64,000 nt of DNA from contig NZ_JAFCLP010000026.1 of assembly GCF_018129405.1 (NCBI RefSeq), positions 20,075-84,074 on the forward strand, given 5' to 3'. This document shows, in pieces, positions 18,459-26,712 of this stretch. The notes under the pieces are model-generated. The model worked only from the letters and a program-made list of their open reading frames with translations, did no database searches and was not told where the DNA came from. Position 1 is the first letter of the stretch. Each line of letters opens with the position of its first letter. The DNA is from Bradyrhizobium iriomotense. GTDB taxonomy: Bacteria; Pseudomonadota; Alphaproteobacteria; Rhizobiales; Xanthobacteraceae. The translations under genes were made by a program, and so were the position numbers.

Positions 18459-19271
18459 ATGCGCAAGGTCTCCCGCCTGTCCCGCTTCAACATCGCCTCG
18501 CTGGCGCTGGGGCTGGCGTTCCTTTACCTGCCGATCCTGATCCTTGTTCTCTACTCCTTCAACGCCTCGCGGCTGGTGACGGTGTGGGGCGGCTGGTCGC
18601 TGCGCTGGTATCGCGAATTCTTCAATGACCGCGCCATGATCGAGGCGGCCTGGATGAGCCTGCGGGTTGCGGCCTCCTCCGCGACCATCGCCACGCTGCT
18701 CGGTACGCTCGCGGCGGTGGCGCTGTCGCGCGGCGAGCGGTTTCGCGGCCGCACGCTGTTCTCCGGCATGCTCTATGCGCCGCTGGTAATGCCGGAGGTG
18801 ATCACCGGATTGTCGCTGCTGCTGCTGTTCGTGGCGCTGAATGCCGAGCGCGGCTTCTGGACGGTGACGATCGCCCACACCACGCTGACGATGTGCTTCG
18901 TCGCGGTGGTCGTGCAGTCCCGTCTCGGCTCGCTCGATCGCTCGCTGGAGGAGGCGGCGATGGACCTCGGCTGCAACCCGGTCCGCGCGTTCGTGTCGGT
19001 GACCTTGCCGCTGATCGCGCCCGCGATCGTTGCCGGCTGGATGCTGGCCTTCACGCTGTCGCTGGACGATCTCGTGATTGCAAGCTTCACCACCGGCCCC
19101 GGTTCGGCCACGCTGCCGATCCGGATCTATTCTGAGGTGCGATTGGGGGTGAAGCCCGAGATCAACGCGATCTGCACGCTGGTGATCGCCCTGATCGCGG
19201 TCGTCATCGTCATCGCCTCGCTCGCCTCGAAGCTGTCGAGCTCGCAGGGCGAGAGCGCGGCGCCGCTTTAG
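18459..19271 (+). CDS. potI: ABC permease, PotC/PotI-like
   Basis: The second permease of the importer, 270 residues, six membrane segments, EAA loop EEAAMDLGCNPVRAFVSVTLPL, followed by SLDDLVIASFTTGPGSATLPIRIYS, which is typical of PotC/PotI. ATG 18459 lies 4 bp after potH; the frame is open back to 18414 inside potH, but the internal start has GGTAGGG ahead. The operon ends here with no PotD/PotF-like gene. A palindromic repeat follows at once. Confidence 0.9.
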   Translation: MRKVSRLSRFNIASLALGLAFLYLPILILVLYSFNASRLVTVWGGWSLRWYREFFNDRAMIEAAWMSLRVAASSATIATLLGTLAAVALSRGERFRGRTLFSGMLYAPLVMPEVITGLSLLLLFVALNAERGFWTVTIAHTTLTMCFVAVVVQSRLGSLDRSLEEAAMDLGCNPVRAFVSVTLPLIAPAIVAGWMLAFTLSLDDLVIASFTTGPGSATLPIRIYSEVRLGVKPEINAICTLVIALIAVVIVIASLASKLSSSQGESAAPL

Positions 19272-19280
19272 GAGAAGGTG

Positions 19281-19380
19281 TCATTCCGGGTCGCGCGTAG
19301 CGCGAACCCGGAATCTCGAGATTCCCAGGTGCGCAATTGCGCACCATAGTTCGATGCTCCGCATCGCCCCGGAATGACAG
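19281..19380. repeat. extragenic repeat with TCATTCCGGG / CCCCGGAATGACA ends
   Basis: An inverted-repeat element of about 100 bp. TCATTCCGGG at the left pairs with CCCGGAATGA at the right. Inner hairpins include GGGTCGCGCGTAGCGCGAACCC and the 16-base palindrome GTGCGCAATTGCGCAC at 19329-19344. It fills the gap between convergent importer operons. Relatives are at 34760-34862 and 55707-55808. Confidence 0.85.
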
Positions 19381-19384
19381 TCAT

Positions 19385-20236
19385 TTACGACTTCACCGCA
19401 CCCGCCGTGAGCCCGCCCACCATGTAGCGGCGGAAGGCGTAATAGACCGCGGCCGGCGGCAGCGCGTAGATGAAACCGGTGGTCATCAGCAGCTCCCACG
19501 GCGAGTCGTCGGCGGCGAGGAAGTTGCCGAGCGCGACGGGGAGGGTGATCTCGCGGTCGTTCGACAGCAGCAGGAACGCGTAGAGGTATTCGTTCCAGGC
19601 CAGCAGCACCGCATAGGTGCCGATCGCGACCAGCGAGGGCATCATGAGCGGCAGATAGACCAGGCGGAAGATCTGCAGCGTCGTTGCGCCGTCCATGACC
19701 GCGGCTTCATCCAGCTCGACCGGCAGCTTGTCGGAGGCCTGCTTGAGCACCCAGATCGCGTAGGGGCTGGCGATCGTCACCATGGCCAGGATCAGCGACC
19801 AGTGATTGTTGAGCAGGCCGTAATTGCCCATGGTGCGATACATCGGCACCGCGAGGAACGCCGCGGGGATGAAATAGGTGAAGAGCGCGAGGTTCAACAC
19901 GATGCGCCCGCCCGGCACTTTCAGCCGCGAGATCGAGAACGCCGCGGCCGTGGCGATGAACAGCGTCAGCACGCCGACGGCCGCTGCGATCAGCGTCGAA
20001 TTCCAGAACTGGACGTAGAAGTCGCGCAGGAAGTAATGCTGCTGCTTGAACACGATCTCGAAGTTGTGCAGCGTCGGATGGTCCGGCCACAGCTTGCCCG
20101 AGAACGCGTCCTCCTTCGGCGAGATCGCGAACAGGAACATGTGGTAGATCGGAATCATCGTCCACAGGAAGACGGGAATGCCGATCAGGAGCAGCCGCGC
20201 TTCCGTCGCGACGTCACGGAGTGAGGGAAGCTTCAT
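19385..20236 (-). CDS. carbohydrate-type ABC permease (MalG/UgpE-like)
   Basis: A 283-residue MalG-type permease: six hydrophobic segments with the EAA loop DEAAVMDGATTLQIFRLVYLPLMMPSL. The start ATG 20236 overlaps the stop of the preceding permease gene by 4 bp; the longer frame to 20503 lies in that gene. It is the last gene of the operon binding protein, MalF-like, MalG-like. No ATPase gene is present, so the importer must borrow one. Confidence 0.9.
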   Translation of the reverse strand: MKLPSLRDVATEARLLLIGIPVFLWTMIPIYHMFLFAISPKEDAFSGKLWPDHPTLHNFEIVFKQQHYFLRDFYVQFWNSTLIAAAVGVLTLFIATAAAFSISRLKVPGGRIVLNLALFTYFIPAAFLAVPMYRTMGNYGLLNNHWSLILAMVTIASPYAIWVLKQASDKLPVELDEAAVMDGATTLQIFRLVYLPLMMPSLVAIGTYAVLLAWNEYLYAFLLLSNDREITLPVALGNFLAADDSPWELLMTTGFIYALPPAAVYYAFRRYMVGGLTAGAVKS

Positions 20237-21105
20237 CGCGACAACCGTTTCATCATGAAGTACACGAGCGGCAGGACGAACGGCATCGCGCAGACGATGG
20301 AGGCCATCGCGAGCGAGAGCTGGTCGAGCCGGAGATAGCGGATGCCGAGCGTCGACAGCACGTGCGTGAGGTCGGCCGGGCCACCGCCGGTGAGCAGGTA
20401 GACGCTGTTGAAATCGCCCAGCGTCCAGATCATCGAGAGCAGTGTGCAGGTCACGTAGAGCGTCTGCATCGACGGCCAGGTGATGTAGCGGAATTTCTGC
20501 CACCAGCTCGCGCCGTCCACCTCGGCGGCCTCGAACAGGTCGTGCGAGATCGCAAGGCGTCCGGTGATCAGGATCAGCGTCCAGAACGGCAGCGACTTCC
20601 AGATGTGCACGCCGATCGCCATGCTGAGCGCCACGGTCGGGTCGTTCAGCCAGTTAGGGCCGTCATCGCCGGTGAAGGAGAAGATGAGGTGGTTGATGAC
20701 GCCCCACTCGGGATTGAGCATGAAGCGCACCGACAGGATGGTCGGGATCGACGGCACCGCCCAGGGCAGGATGAAGATCACCGAGAGCCATTTGATCCAG
20801 GTGCGCTGCTGCGCGAAGAATCCGGACAGGAGCAGCGCGATCAGCATCTTGATGTTGATGCCGATGACCAGGAAGATCAGCGTGTTGACCGCAGCGCGCG
20901 CAAAGATCGGATCGTTGTACAGCGCGACATAGTTCGCGGGGGCCCGCGCCAGCCACAGCCCGTAGCAGACGGGATAGACGACGAAGGCCAGGAAAACCAG
21001 CAGATAGGGCGCGAGCAGGATGATGCCCCAGACCTGCGCCGGGGTCAGCCGCGACGACAGGGGCGGGCCGGGGAGTGCCTGATCGCCAGAGAGCGTGATC
21101 GCCAT
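20233..21105 (-). CDS. carbohydrate-type ABC permease (MalF/UgpA-like)
   Basis: A 290-residue MalF-type permease with six membrane segments; the cytosolic coupling loop is DLFEAAEVDGASWWQKFRYITWPSM. A short hydrophilic N-terminus precedes the first segment. It ends in a 4-bp overlap with the MalG-like gene. Sugar or glycerol derivative transport is likely by family, with the substrate unknown. Confidence 0.9.
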   Translation of the reverse strand: MAITLSGDQALPGPPLSSRLTPAQVWGIILLAPYLLVFLAFVVYPVCYGLWLARAPANYVALYNDPIFARAAVNTLIFLVIGINIKMLIALLLSGFFAQQRTWIKWLSVIFILPWAVPSIPTILSVRFMLNPEWGVINHLIFSFTGDDGPNWLNDPTVALSMAIGVHIWKSLPFWTLILITGRLAISHDLFEAAEVDGASWWQKFRYITWPSMQTLYVTCTLLSMIWTLGDFNSVYLLTGGGPADLTHVLSTLGIRYLRLDQLSLAMASIVCAMPFVLPLVYFMMKRLSR

Positions 21106-21130
21106 TCTTTCGGACTCTTTGGAAGGACTT

Positions 21131-21192
21131 CCGGCCGCACGAGGCGGCCGGTGTTGTTTGCTTACTTACCTCTCCCCGCTTGCGGGGAGAGG
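21131..21192. terminator. two hairpins between binding-protein and permease genes
   Basis: CCGGCCGC at 21131-21138 pairs with GCGGCCGG at 21144-21151. CCTCTCCCCGC at 21169-21179 pairs with GCGGGGAGAGG at 21182-21192. Both sit in the 98-bp gap after the binding-protein stop. Such hairpins often stabilise the upstream mRNA or attenuate transcription, keeping the binding protein in excess over the permeases. Confidence 0.65.
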
Positions 21193-21203
21193 GCGGGCAA
21201 CAC

Positions 21204-22589
21204 TTAGCCCGCGACCTGCTTGATGCGGGCGATCAGTTCGTCGACGGCCTTGTCGACCGGAACCTTCTCGCTGACGACGCGGTTCATAGCCTTCGCCCAC
21301 ACGTTCTCGTTGTTCAGGATCGTGAACTTCCAGTTCTTGGTGAAGTCGAACGCCGCGGTGCCGCCCTTGAACTGCGTGTAGACGGCCTTGCGGTGCTTGT
21401 CAGCCTGCCAGAACGGGCTTTCCTGGCTTTCCTTCGTCACCGGGAACCAGCGGCCGAGCGCGCCCTCGATATAGGGACGGACGTTCTCTTCCTGGAGCAG
21501 GAAGCTGATGAACTGCTTGGCCTCGGCCTTGTTCTTGGCCGCGGTGAAGACCAGTCCGGTCTTGACGTCGGAGCGGTAGCGGATTGTCGAGCCGTCCGGA
21601 GCCTTCGGGAAGGACGCCGTGATGATGTCCTGCTCATAGGCCTTCTTGCCGGCGTCGCGCTGCTCCTGGGTCAGGGCCTGGTTCTGGGAGTCCTCGAACC
21701 ACTTCGCCGCGATCGAGATCGTGAAGTTGTGGGTCATCACGATGGTCTTGTTGTGGAAGGCGACGTTGTTGTCCGGGTCCTTCCAGGTCGTCGAGGAGGG
21801 CGGCGTGCAGCCCTTGATATAGGTGTCGGTGTAGTCCTTCATCGCCTTGATCAGGTTCTCGCGAACCGTGGGATCGTCGACCAGGAGCTTGCCGTCGTTG
21901 TCCACCAGCTTGACGTGGTAGGCGTCCATGAAGGTGTAGAACGACTGGAAGGCGTCGGTGGATTCCACGCCCATCGGCTGGCCGACGGCGTAGATGCGCT
22001 GGCCGGTCGCCTTGCGGATCGCCGGCTGCACCTTGTCGCACCAGAACGTCCAATAGCCCGTCCAGTCGTTCGGGATGTCGCTCTGCTTGAAGCCGGCCTT
22101 CTCCAGCATGTCGTTCCAGATCTGGACGTGCATGCTCTGCTGCTTCAGCGGGAAGCCGTAATAGGCCTTCTTCTTGGCGACGTCGTTATAGAGGATCGAG
22201 GCGTCCAGCGTGTTCTGTACGAACCGGTCCTTGATCGGGTCCATGACGTCAGTGAGGTCCTCGAGCTTGCCCTCATAGGCCCACTTGCCCTGCGCCTGCA
22301 CGTCGTACGAATCGGAATAGGCCACATCGGGCACGGTGCCGGCATCGAGCGCGGCAACCGTCTTCGGAATCATGTCCTGGATCGCGTATTGCGACAATTC
22401 GACCTTGATGCCGGTCTTGGCTTCGAATTTCTTGATCGTATCGATCAGCGCGTCGTCTTCGGAGCGATAGAAGCCCTTGCCCCACCAGACCGTAATCGTC
22501 TTCTGCTGCGCAAAGGCGGGTGCAGTGACCGCGAACAGCCCAACCGCAGCGACCGCCAGTGACACTGCGCCAATAACCTTGGATCTCAC
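21204..22589 (-). CDS. ABC transporter sugar-type solute-binding protein
   Basis: A periplasmic binding protein of 461 residues (bacterial solute-binding family 1). A Sec signal peptide is visible at the start (KVIGAVSLAVAAVGLFAVTAPAFA-QQ). The mature part begins KTITVWWGKGFYRSEDDALID, followed by the family segment FEAKTGIKVELSQYAIQD. GTG 22589 is chosen over TTG 22604 because GGGAG stands 7 bases before it. It heads the importer operon. The tryptophans in the N-terminal lobe (TVWWGKG, TGYWTFW) suggest a sugar or polyol ligand; the exact ligand is not predictable. Confidence 0.88.
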   Translation of the reverse strand: MRSKVIGAVSLAVAAVGLFAVTAPAFAQQKTITVWWGKGFYRSEDDALIDTIKKFEAKTGIKVELSQYAIQDMIPKTVAALDAGTVPDVAYSDSYDVQAQGKWAYEGKLEDLTDVMDPIKDRFVQNTLDASILYNDVAKKKAYYGFPLKQQSMHVQIWNDMLEKAGFKQSDIPNDWTGYWTFWCDKVQPAIRKATGQRIYAVGQPMGVESTDAFQSFYTFMDAYHVKLVDNDGKLLVDDPTVRENLIKAMKDYTDTYIKGCTPPSSTTWKDPDNNVAFHNKTIVMTHNFTISIAAKWFEDSQNQALTQEQRDAGKKAYEQDIITASFPKAPDGSTIRYRSDVKTGLVFTAAKNKAEAKQFISFLLQEENVRPYIEGALGRWFPVTKESQESPFWQADKHRKAVYTQFKGGTAAFDFTKNWKFTILNNENVWAKAMNRVVSEKVPVDKAVDELIARIKQVAG

Positions 22590-22968
22590 GTTTTTCTCCC
22601 TCAAACGGCCGGTGTTTTTAACCGGTCGTGTAAAACACTAGCGCATGGCGGTGAGCCGATCTAGCGGCATCTTGTCAGACCTATGTCGTGGGGCTTGCGC
22701 CAGAGGAGATGCTTAACGTGCGCATCGATCCAATCGCCGCATCAATTCGCGGCAATCAATTCGGGTTCTGCGTTCTGATCGCCTGACCATGTGCAATTCC
22801 GTACCTGCTCGCGACTGGCGAAGCCCGGCTTTGTAAGCGGTATGAAGACCGAACGCAACGCAGCCGGCTGTGTCCGGAGGAACTGAAATGCCTCTGAAAA
22901 GGCGGGGCTGATCCGAGGAACTTCCGTGTCGACGGGAACGGTCCTCGCACCGCTGCGCCGCCGAGCTA
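22590..22968. other. 379-bp intergenic stretch, no gene seen
   Basis: This lies between the start of the binding-protein gene and the end of the LysR gene, both on the minus strand. A minus-strand open frame crosses it, but it has Arg/Ser-rich shadow composition and no ribosome site. The part nearest 22600-22650 is relatively AT-rich and contains an ACCGG-TTTTTA-ACCGG motif. It probably holds the importer promoter. Confidence 0.4.
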
Positions 22969-23949
22969 TCAGCGTTTCCCCTTCCGGCCCGCCGAAACGG
23001 CATTCGAATTTGCCTGAGCCGATCGGGACCGCGGCTTGTCTTGCCCGCTCGACTCGGAAGGCGTGTGCCAGGCCTCGAGAAGCATCTTGAGAAACTGGCT
23101 CGCATGAGGAGATAGTGTGGCCCCGTGCCTGCGCACGATTCCGATCGTCCGCGACACTTCCGGCTCGTTCAACCGAATGGTGTGGATGATGGGATGACCG
23201 GCGGCGGGCGTCGCAAGCCTCGGCAGCACGGCGATGCCAAGTCCCGCTTCGACGAGGCCAAGCGAGCCGGAGAGGTGAGCGACTTCATAGGACCAGTTCA
23301 GCTGCAGGCCATGCCGCGCCAACGCATTGTCGATCAGCGCGCGATTGCCGCTGTTGCGACCGACCGTGATGATCCGGTGCGGCACGATCTCCGACCAGGT
23401 GACCTGTTTGCGCGATGCCAACGGATGGTCATGACGGCAGGCCAGGACGAAGGGATCCTCGACCAGTTTCTCGAATTCGATTTCGGCATGTGACGCACCG
23501 ATGAAATTGATGCCGAAATCGGCTTCTCCGCGCGCGACCGCTTCCAATCCCTCATTGGCACCGATGTCCAGAATCCGGATGCGAATGCGTGGATACGCTT
23601 CGGCAAACCGGCCGATCGCACGCGGCAGGAAATAGAACACCGCCGTCGGCACCGCAGCCACCGAGACCAGGCCTGAACTTCGCGCGCCGATATCGTGGAT
23701 GGCGAGCACCGAGGTCTCGAACTCGTCGATGAGGCGGCGCACCTTCGGCAGGAAGTCGCGCCCCGTCATGGTGAGATTGACGTGGCGCGTCGACCGTTCG
23801 AGCAACGGCGCACCAAGGCCTTCCTCCAGTTTCTGAATGCGTCGGCTGAGCGCCGGCTGCGACAGGTTCAGCGCCCTGGCGGTACGGACGAAACTTCCCG
23901 TCTCCGCCACGGTGATGAACGCCTTGAGGTCGAGCAGTTCCGCGTTCAT
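22969..23949 (-). CDS. LysR-family transcriptional regulator
   Basis: A 326-residue LTTR. The N-terminal winged helix-turn-helix is clear (FITVAETGSFVRTARALNLSQPALSRRIQKLEEGLGAPLLER), and the remainder is a two-lobed effector domain with the LVEAGLGIAVLPRLA region near the end. The C-terminal 30 residues are Ser/Arg/Lys-rich and outside the fold. It is divergent from the tautomerase-dctA genes with 118 bp between starts, so it most likely controls them in response to a carboxylic acid. That target is inference from position. Confidence 0.88.
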   Translation of the reverse strand: MNAELLDLKAFITVAETGSFVRTARALNLSQPALSRRIQKLEEGLGAPLLERSTRHVNLTMTGRDFLPKVRRLIDEFETSVLAIHDIGARSSGLVSVAAVPTAVFYFLPRAIGRFAEAYPRIRIRILDIGANEGLEAVARGEADFGINFIGASHAEIEFEKLVEDPFVLACRHDHPLASRKQVTWSEIVPHRIITVGRNSGNRALIDNALARHGLQLNWSYEVAHLSGSLGLVEAGLGIAVLPRLATPAAGHPIIHTIRLNEPEVSRTIGIVRRHGATLSPHASQFLKMLLEAWHTPSESSGQDKPRSRSAQANSNAVSAGRKGKR

Positions 23950-24067
23950 GACAAGGCTCCATTATATCGGTAATCGGAATAATACCTCAGATATTTGCAT
24001 TTCACAAAAGAGTTCTCGTCGACGATGCTTTGGCTCGGGCGAAGTTGTCGCCGAACGGAAGAGCTCC

Positions 24068-25141
24068 ATGAACGATCAGATTGCCATTCCCTGTGTGGTC
24101 ATGCGCGGGGGTACCTCGCGCGGGCCGTTTTTCCTGGCCCGCGATCTTCCGGCCGACCCCAAACTGCGCGACGCGATCCTGCTCTCTGTGATGGGAGGGG
24201 GACACGATCTTGGAATCGACGGGATCGGCGGCGGCAATGCCGTCATCAACAAGGTCGCGATCGTCGGACCGGCATCGGTGCCCGGCGCCGATGTCGACTA
24301 CCTGTTCGCCCAGGTGCGTGTTCGTGAAGGCATCGTCGATACCTCGCCGAACTGCGGAAATATGCTCGCGGGCGTGGGGCCATTCGCAATTGAAGCCGGC
24401 CTGGTCGGCGCCGCCGCAAATCGCACCCATGTGCGCATCCACAACGTCAATACCGGCAAGCTGATTGACGCGACCGTGCCGACCCCCGCAGGGCGCGTGA
24501 CTTACGACGGCGAGGCGCGGATTGACGGTGTGCCGGGAACGGCCGCGCCGATCGAGCTGTCGTTCCCCAACGCGGCCGGCGCACGCACCGGTCGTCTCCT
24601 ACCAACCGGACGACCGGTCGATCGCATCGAAGGGATCGATGTGACCTGCATCGACGCGGCGATGCCCGTCATGTTGGTCCGCGCGGCGGATCTGGGATGG
24701 ACCGGCCGCGAGGCTCCCTCCGACTTCGCCGACAATCGTTTTCGCGCGCGTCTCGAAGCTTTGCGCATCGAGGCCGGACGGCAGATGGGCTTTCCAGATT
24801 CCGCGGCAATGGTGATCCCGAAGCCGGTCCTGATTGCGCGCGGGGGCGAGGCGACGTTGAACACCAGATACTTCATGCCGCACGACTGCCATAGCGCGCT
24901 GGCGGTGACCGGCGCTGTCGCGATCGCGACGGCATGCGTCACGCCCGGGACGATCGCGGCAGAGATGGTCGGACCACTGGCGCCGCCGGTGCCGATCACC
25001 CTCGCCCATCCCTCCGGCCATCTCGTGGTTCGGCTGGAACCCGGCCCGGTTGCCAGGGTGCTGCGGACGGCCCGGCGAATCTTCGAGGGCCACGTCTTCG
25101 CCCGTCGATCACACGTGCCTCATTCGGTGCTGGCGGCCTGA
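24068..25141 (+). CDS. PrpF-family isomerase, 4-oxalomesaconate tautomerase-like
   Basis: A 357-residue PrpF/GalD-family protein. The start IPCVVMRGGTSRGPFFLARDLP, the segment GHDLGIDGIGGGNAVINKVAIV and TSPNCGNMLAGVGPFAIE (with the catalytic Cys region) are characteristic. GalD interconverts keto and enol 4-oxalomesaconate in gallate breakdown; PrpF isomerises aconitate. ATG 24068 is used although the frame is open to 23837, because GGAAGAG precedes it and family proteins start here. It is followed 54 bp later by dctA, pointing to catabolism of an imported di- or tricarboxylate. Whether the substrate is oxalomesaconate or an aconitate is open. Confidence 0.82.
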   Translation: MNDQIAIPCVVMRGGTSRGPFFLARDLPADPKLRDAILLSVMGGGHDLGIDGIGGGNAVINKVAIVGPASVPGADVDYLFAQVRVREGIVDTSPNCGNMLAGVGPFAIEAGLVGAAANRTHVRIHNVNTGKLIDATVPTPAGRVTYDGEARIDGVPGTAAPIELSFPNAAGARTGRLLPTGRPVDRIEGIDVTCIDAAMPVMLVRAADLGWTGREAPSDFADNRFRARLEALRIEAGRQMGFPDSAAMVIPKPVLIARGGEATLNTRYFMPHDCHSALAVTGAVAIATACVTPGTIAAEMVGPLAPPVPITLAHPSGHLVVRLEPGPVARVLRTARRIFEGHVFARRSHVPHSVLAA

Positions 25142-25195
25142 ACCCCGCCGCTTCCGAAGCCATCACAAAAAATCAGAGCCATGGGAGAAATGAGA

Positions 25196-26581
25196 ATGCA
25201 CAAGGAAGCGCCGGTTGGGCACCCGAACACCGAGGCTGGAAAGCCTTTCTACCTGATTCTCTATGTCCAGGTGCTGATCGGCCTGATGCTGGGTGTCCTC
25301 ACCGGCCATTTCTGGCCCGAATTCGGCGCCGCGCTGAAGCCCTTTGGCGACGGCTTCGTCAAGCTGGTCAAGATGATGATCGCGCCGATCGTGTTCTGCA
25401 CCATTGTGAGCGGCATCAACAGCATCAGCGATTCCCGCGAGGTCGGCCGCACGCTGGTGAAGTCCATGGCGCTGTTCTACCTGCTGACGGTGCTCGCACT
25501 GCTGGCCGGGCTGATGGCCGTATCGCTGATCCAGCCGGGCGTCGGCATGCATGTTGCGGTCAATACGCTGGATCCGTCGGTGGCCGCAAAATTCACCAAG
25601 CAGGCAGGGGCGACCGGATTTACGGACTTCATGCTGCACATCATCCCGCACTCCTTCTTTGGTGCGTTTGCCGATGGCGAAGTGCTGCCGGTCCTGTTGA
25701 TCTCCATTCTGATCGCCTTTGGCCTGAGCCGCGCCGGCGATGGCGGCGTTGTGGTGACGAAGGCGGTCGATTCGTTCTCACAAGTGCTTTTCGTGTCCTT
25801 CGGCTTCATCATGAAGCTCGCTCCGCTCGGCGCCTTTGGTGCCATGGCGTTCACGGTGGGCCGCTACGGCATCCGTTCGATCGGCTCGCTCGGACTGCTG
25901 ATCCTGACCTTCTATATCGCCTGCTCCGTTTTCGTGGTGGTCGTGCTTGGCACGTTGGCGCGGCTGAACGGCTTCAGCCTGTGGAAGACGATCCGCTACT
26001 TCAAGGAAGAGCTGCTGATCGTGCTCGGCACGTCGTCGTCCGAACCGGCGCTGCCTGGCGCCCTGCGCAAGCTGGAGCAGCTCGGATGCCGGAAAGGCGT
26101 GTCAGGGCTCGTGTTGCCGATGGGCTACTCCTTCAATCTGGACGGCAGCGCCATTTATCTCACCCTGGCCTCCATCTTTATCGCGCAGGCCTGCGACATT
26201 CATCTGTCGTGGGGGCAGATCGCGGCGATGCTCGGACTGATGCTGCTGACGTCCAAAGGGGCGGCCGGTGTCACCGGCAGCGGCTTCGTCGCGCTTGTCG
26301 CGACCCTCTCCGTCATGCCGGATCTGCCTGTGACTGGCGTGGCGCTGCTCGTCGGCATCGACCGCTTCATGTCGGAAGCGCGGGCGCTGACCAGCATGAT
26401 CAGCAACTGTGTCGCATCCATCACCATTTCGCTGTGGGAGGATGCCTGTGATCGCGAGGTGTTGGCCCGTGAACTGGGGCAGGGCGCCACTCTCGAGGTC
26501 GCGGCCGGGACGACGATCGGCGGAGCACCAGTGGTGCAGGAGAACGAGAGCTGGATTTCGACGACGCAATCGGCCGCTTGA
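25196..26581 (+). CDS. dctA: C4-dicarboxylate/proton or sodium symporter DctA-like
   Basis: A 461-residue DAACS-family symporter, inner membrane, expected to take up succinate, fumarate or malate, or a related acid. Family blocks visible are PFGDGFVKLVKMMIAPIVFCTIVSGI, the serine-rich LGTSSSEPALPGAL re-entrant loop, GYSFNLDGSAIYLTLA, and LTSKGAAGVTGSGFVALVATL. ATGs at 25181, 25190 and 25196 are possible; GGGAG at 25183-25187 fits 25196. It lies behind the tautomerase gene and probably shares its LysR control. It may be a specialised paralogue rather than the main symbiotic DctA. Confidence 0.9.
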   Translation: MHKEAPVGHPNTEAGKPFYLILYVQVLIGLMLGVLTGHFWPEFGAALKPFGDGFVKLVKMMIAPIVFCTIVSGINSISDSREVGRTLVKSMALFYLLTVLALLAGLMAVSLIQPGVGMHVAVNTLDPSVAAKFTKQAGATGFTDFMLHIIPHSFFGAFADGEVLPVLLISILIAFGLSRAGDGGVVVTKAVDSFSQVLFVSFGFIMKLAPLGAFGAMAFTVGRYGIRSIGSLGLLILTFYIACSVFVVVVLGTLARLNGFSLWKTIRYFKEELLIVLGTSSSEPALPGALRKLEQLGCRKGVSGLVLPMGYSFNLDGSAIYLTLASIFIAQACDIHLSWGQIAAMLGLMLLTSKGAAGVTGSGFVALVATLSVMPDLPVTGVALLVGIDRFMSEARALTSMISNCVASITISLWEDACDREVLARELGQGATLEVAAGTTIGGAPVVQENESWISTTQSAA

Positions 26582-26607
26582 ACCCGAAGAAAGCGACGCC
26601 GATCAGT

Positions 26608-26712
26608 CTAAAGCGCGATGAGATTTGGATGAATCGTCATCGCGCTTTAGGTTGTTGTTTACGCGTGATCTTTCCGGAAAACCGCTTCGCACTTTTCCGG
26701 ATCATGCTTTAG
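26608..26712. repeat. 103-bp nested palindromic repeat, copy A (reverse orientation)
   Basis: It begins with TAAAGCGCGATGAGATTTGG and ends in GGATCATGCTTTAG. It has two hairpin blocks: AGCGCGATGA pairing with TCATCGCGCT, and GATCTTTCCGGAAAA pairing with TTTTCCGGATC. A short AAC/GTT-rich linker joins the blocks. Its TTA at 26709-26711 is the stop codon (TAA) of the AsmA gene on the other strand. Full relatives are at 37291, 51365, 53721 and 60351. Confidence 0.9.

Noticed and set aside
22713-23105. Minus-strand open frame between the binding-protein and LysR genes
   Set aside because: Overlaps the LysR gene end, has Arg/Ser/Gly-rich shadow composition and no ribosome site.
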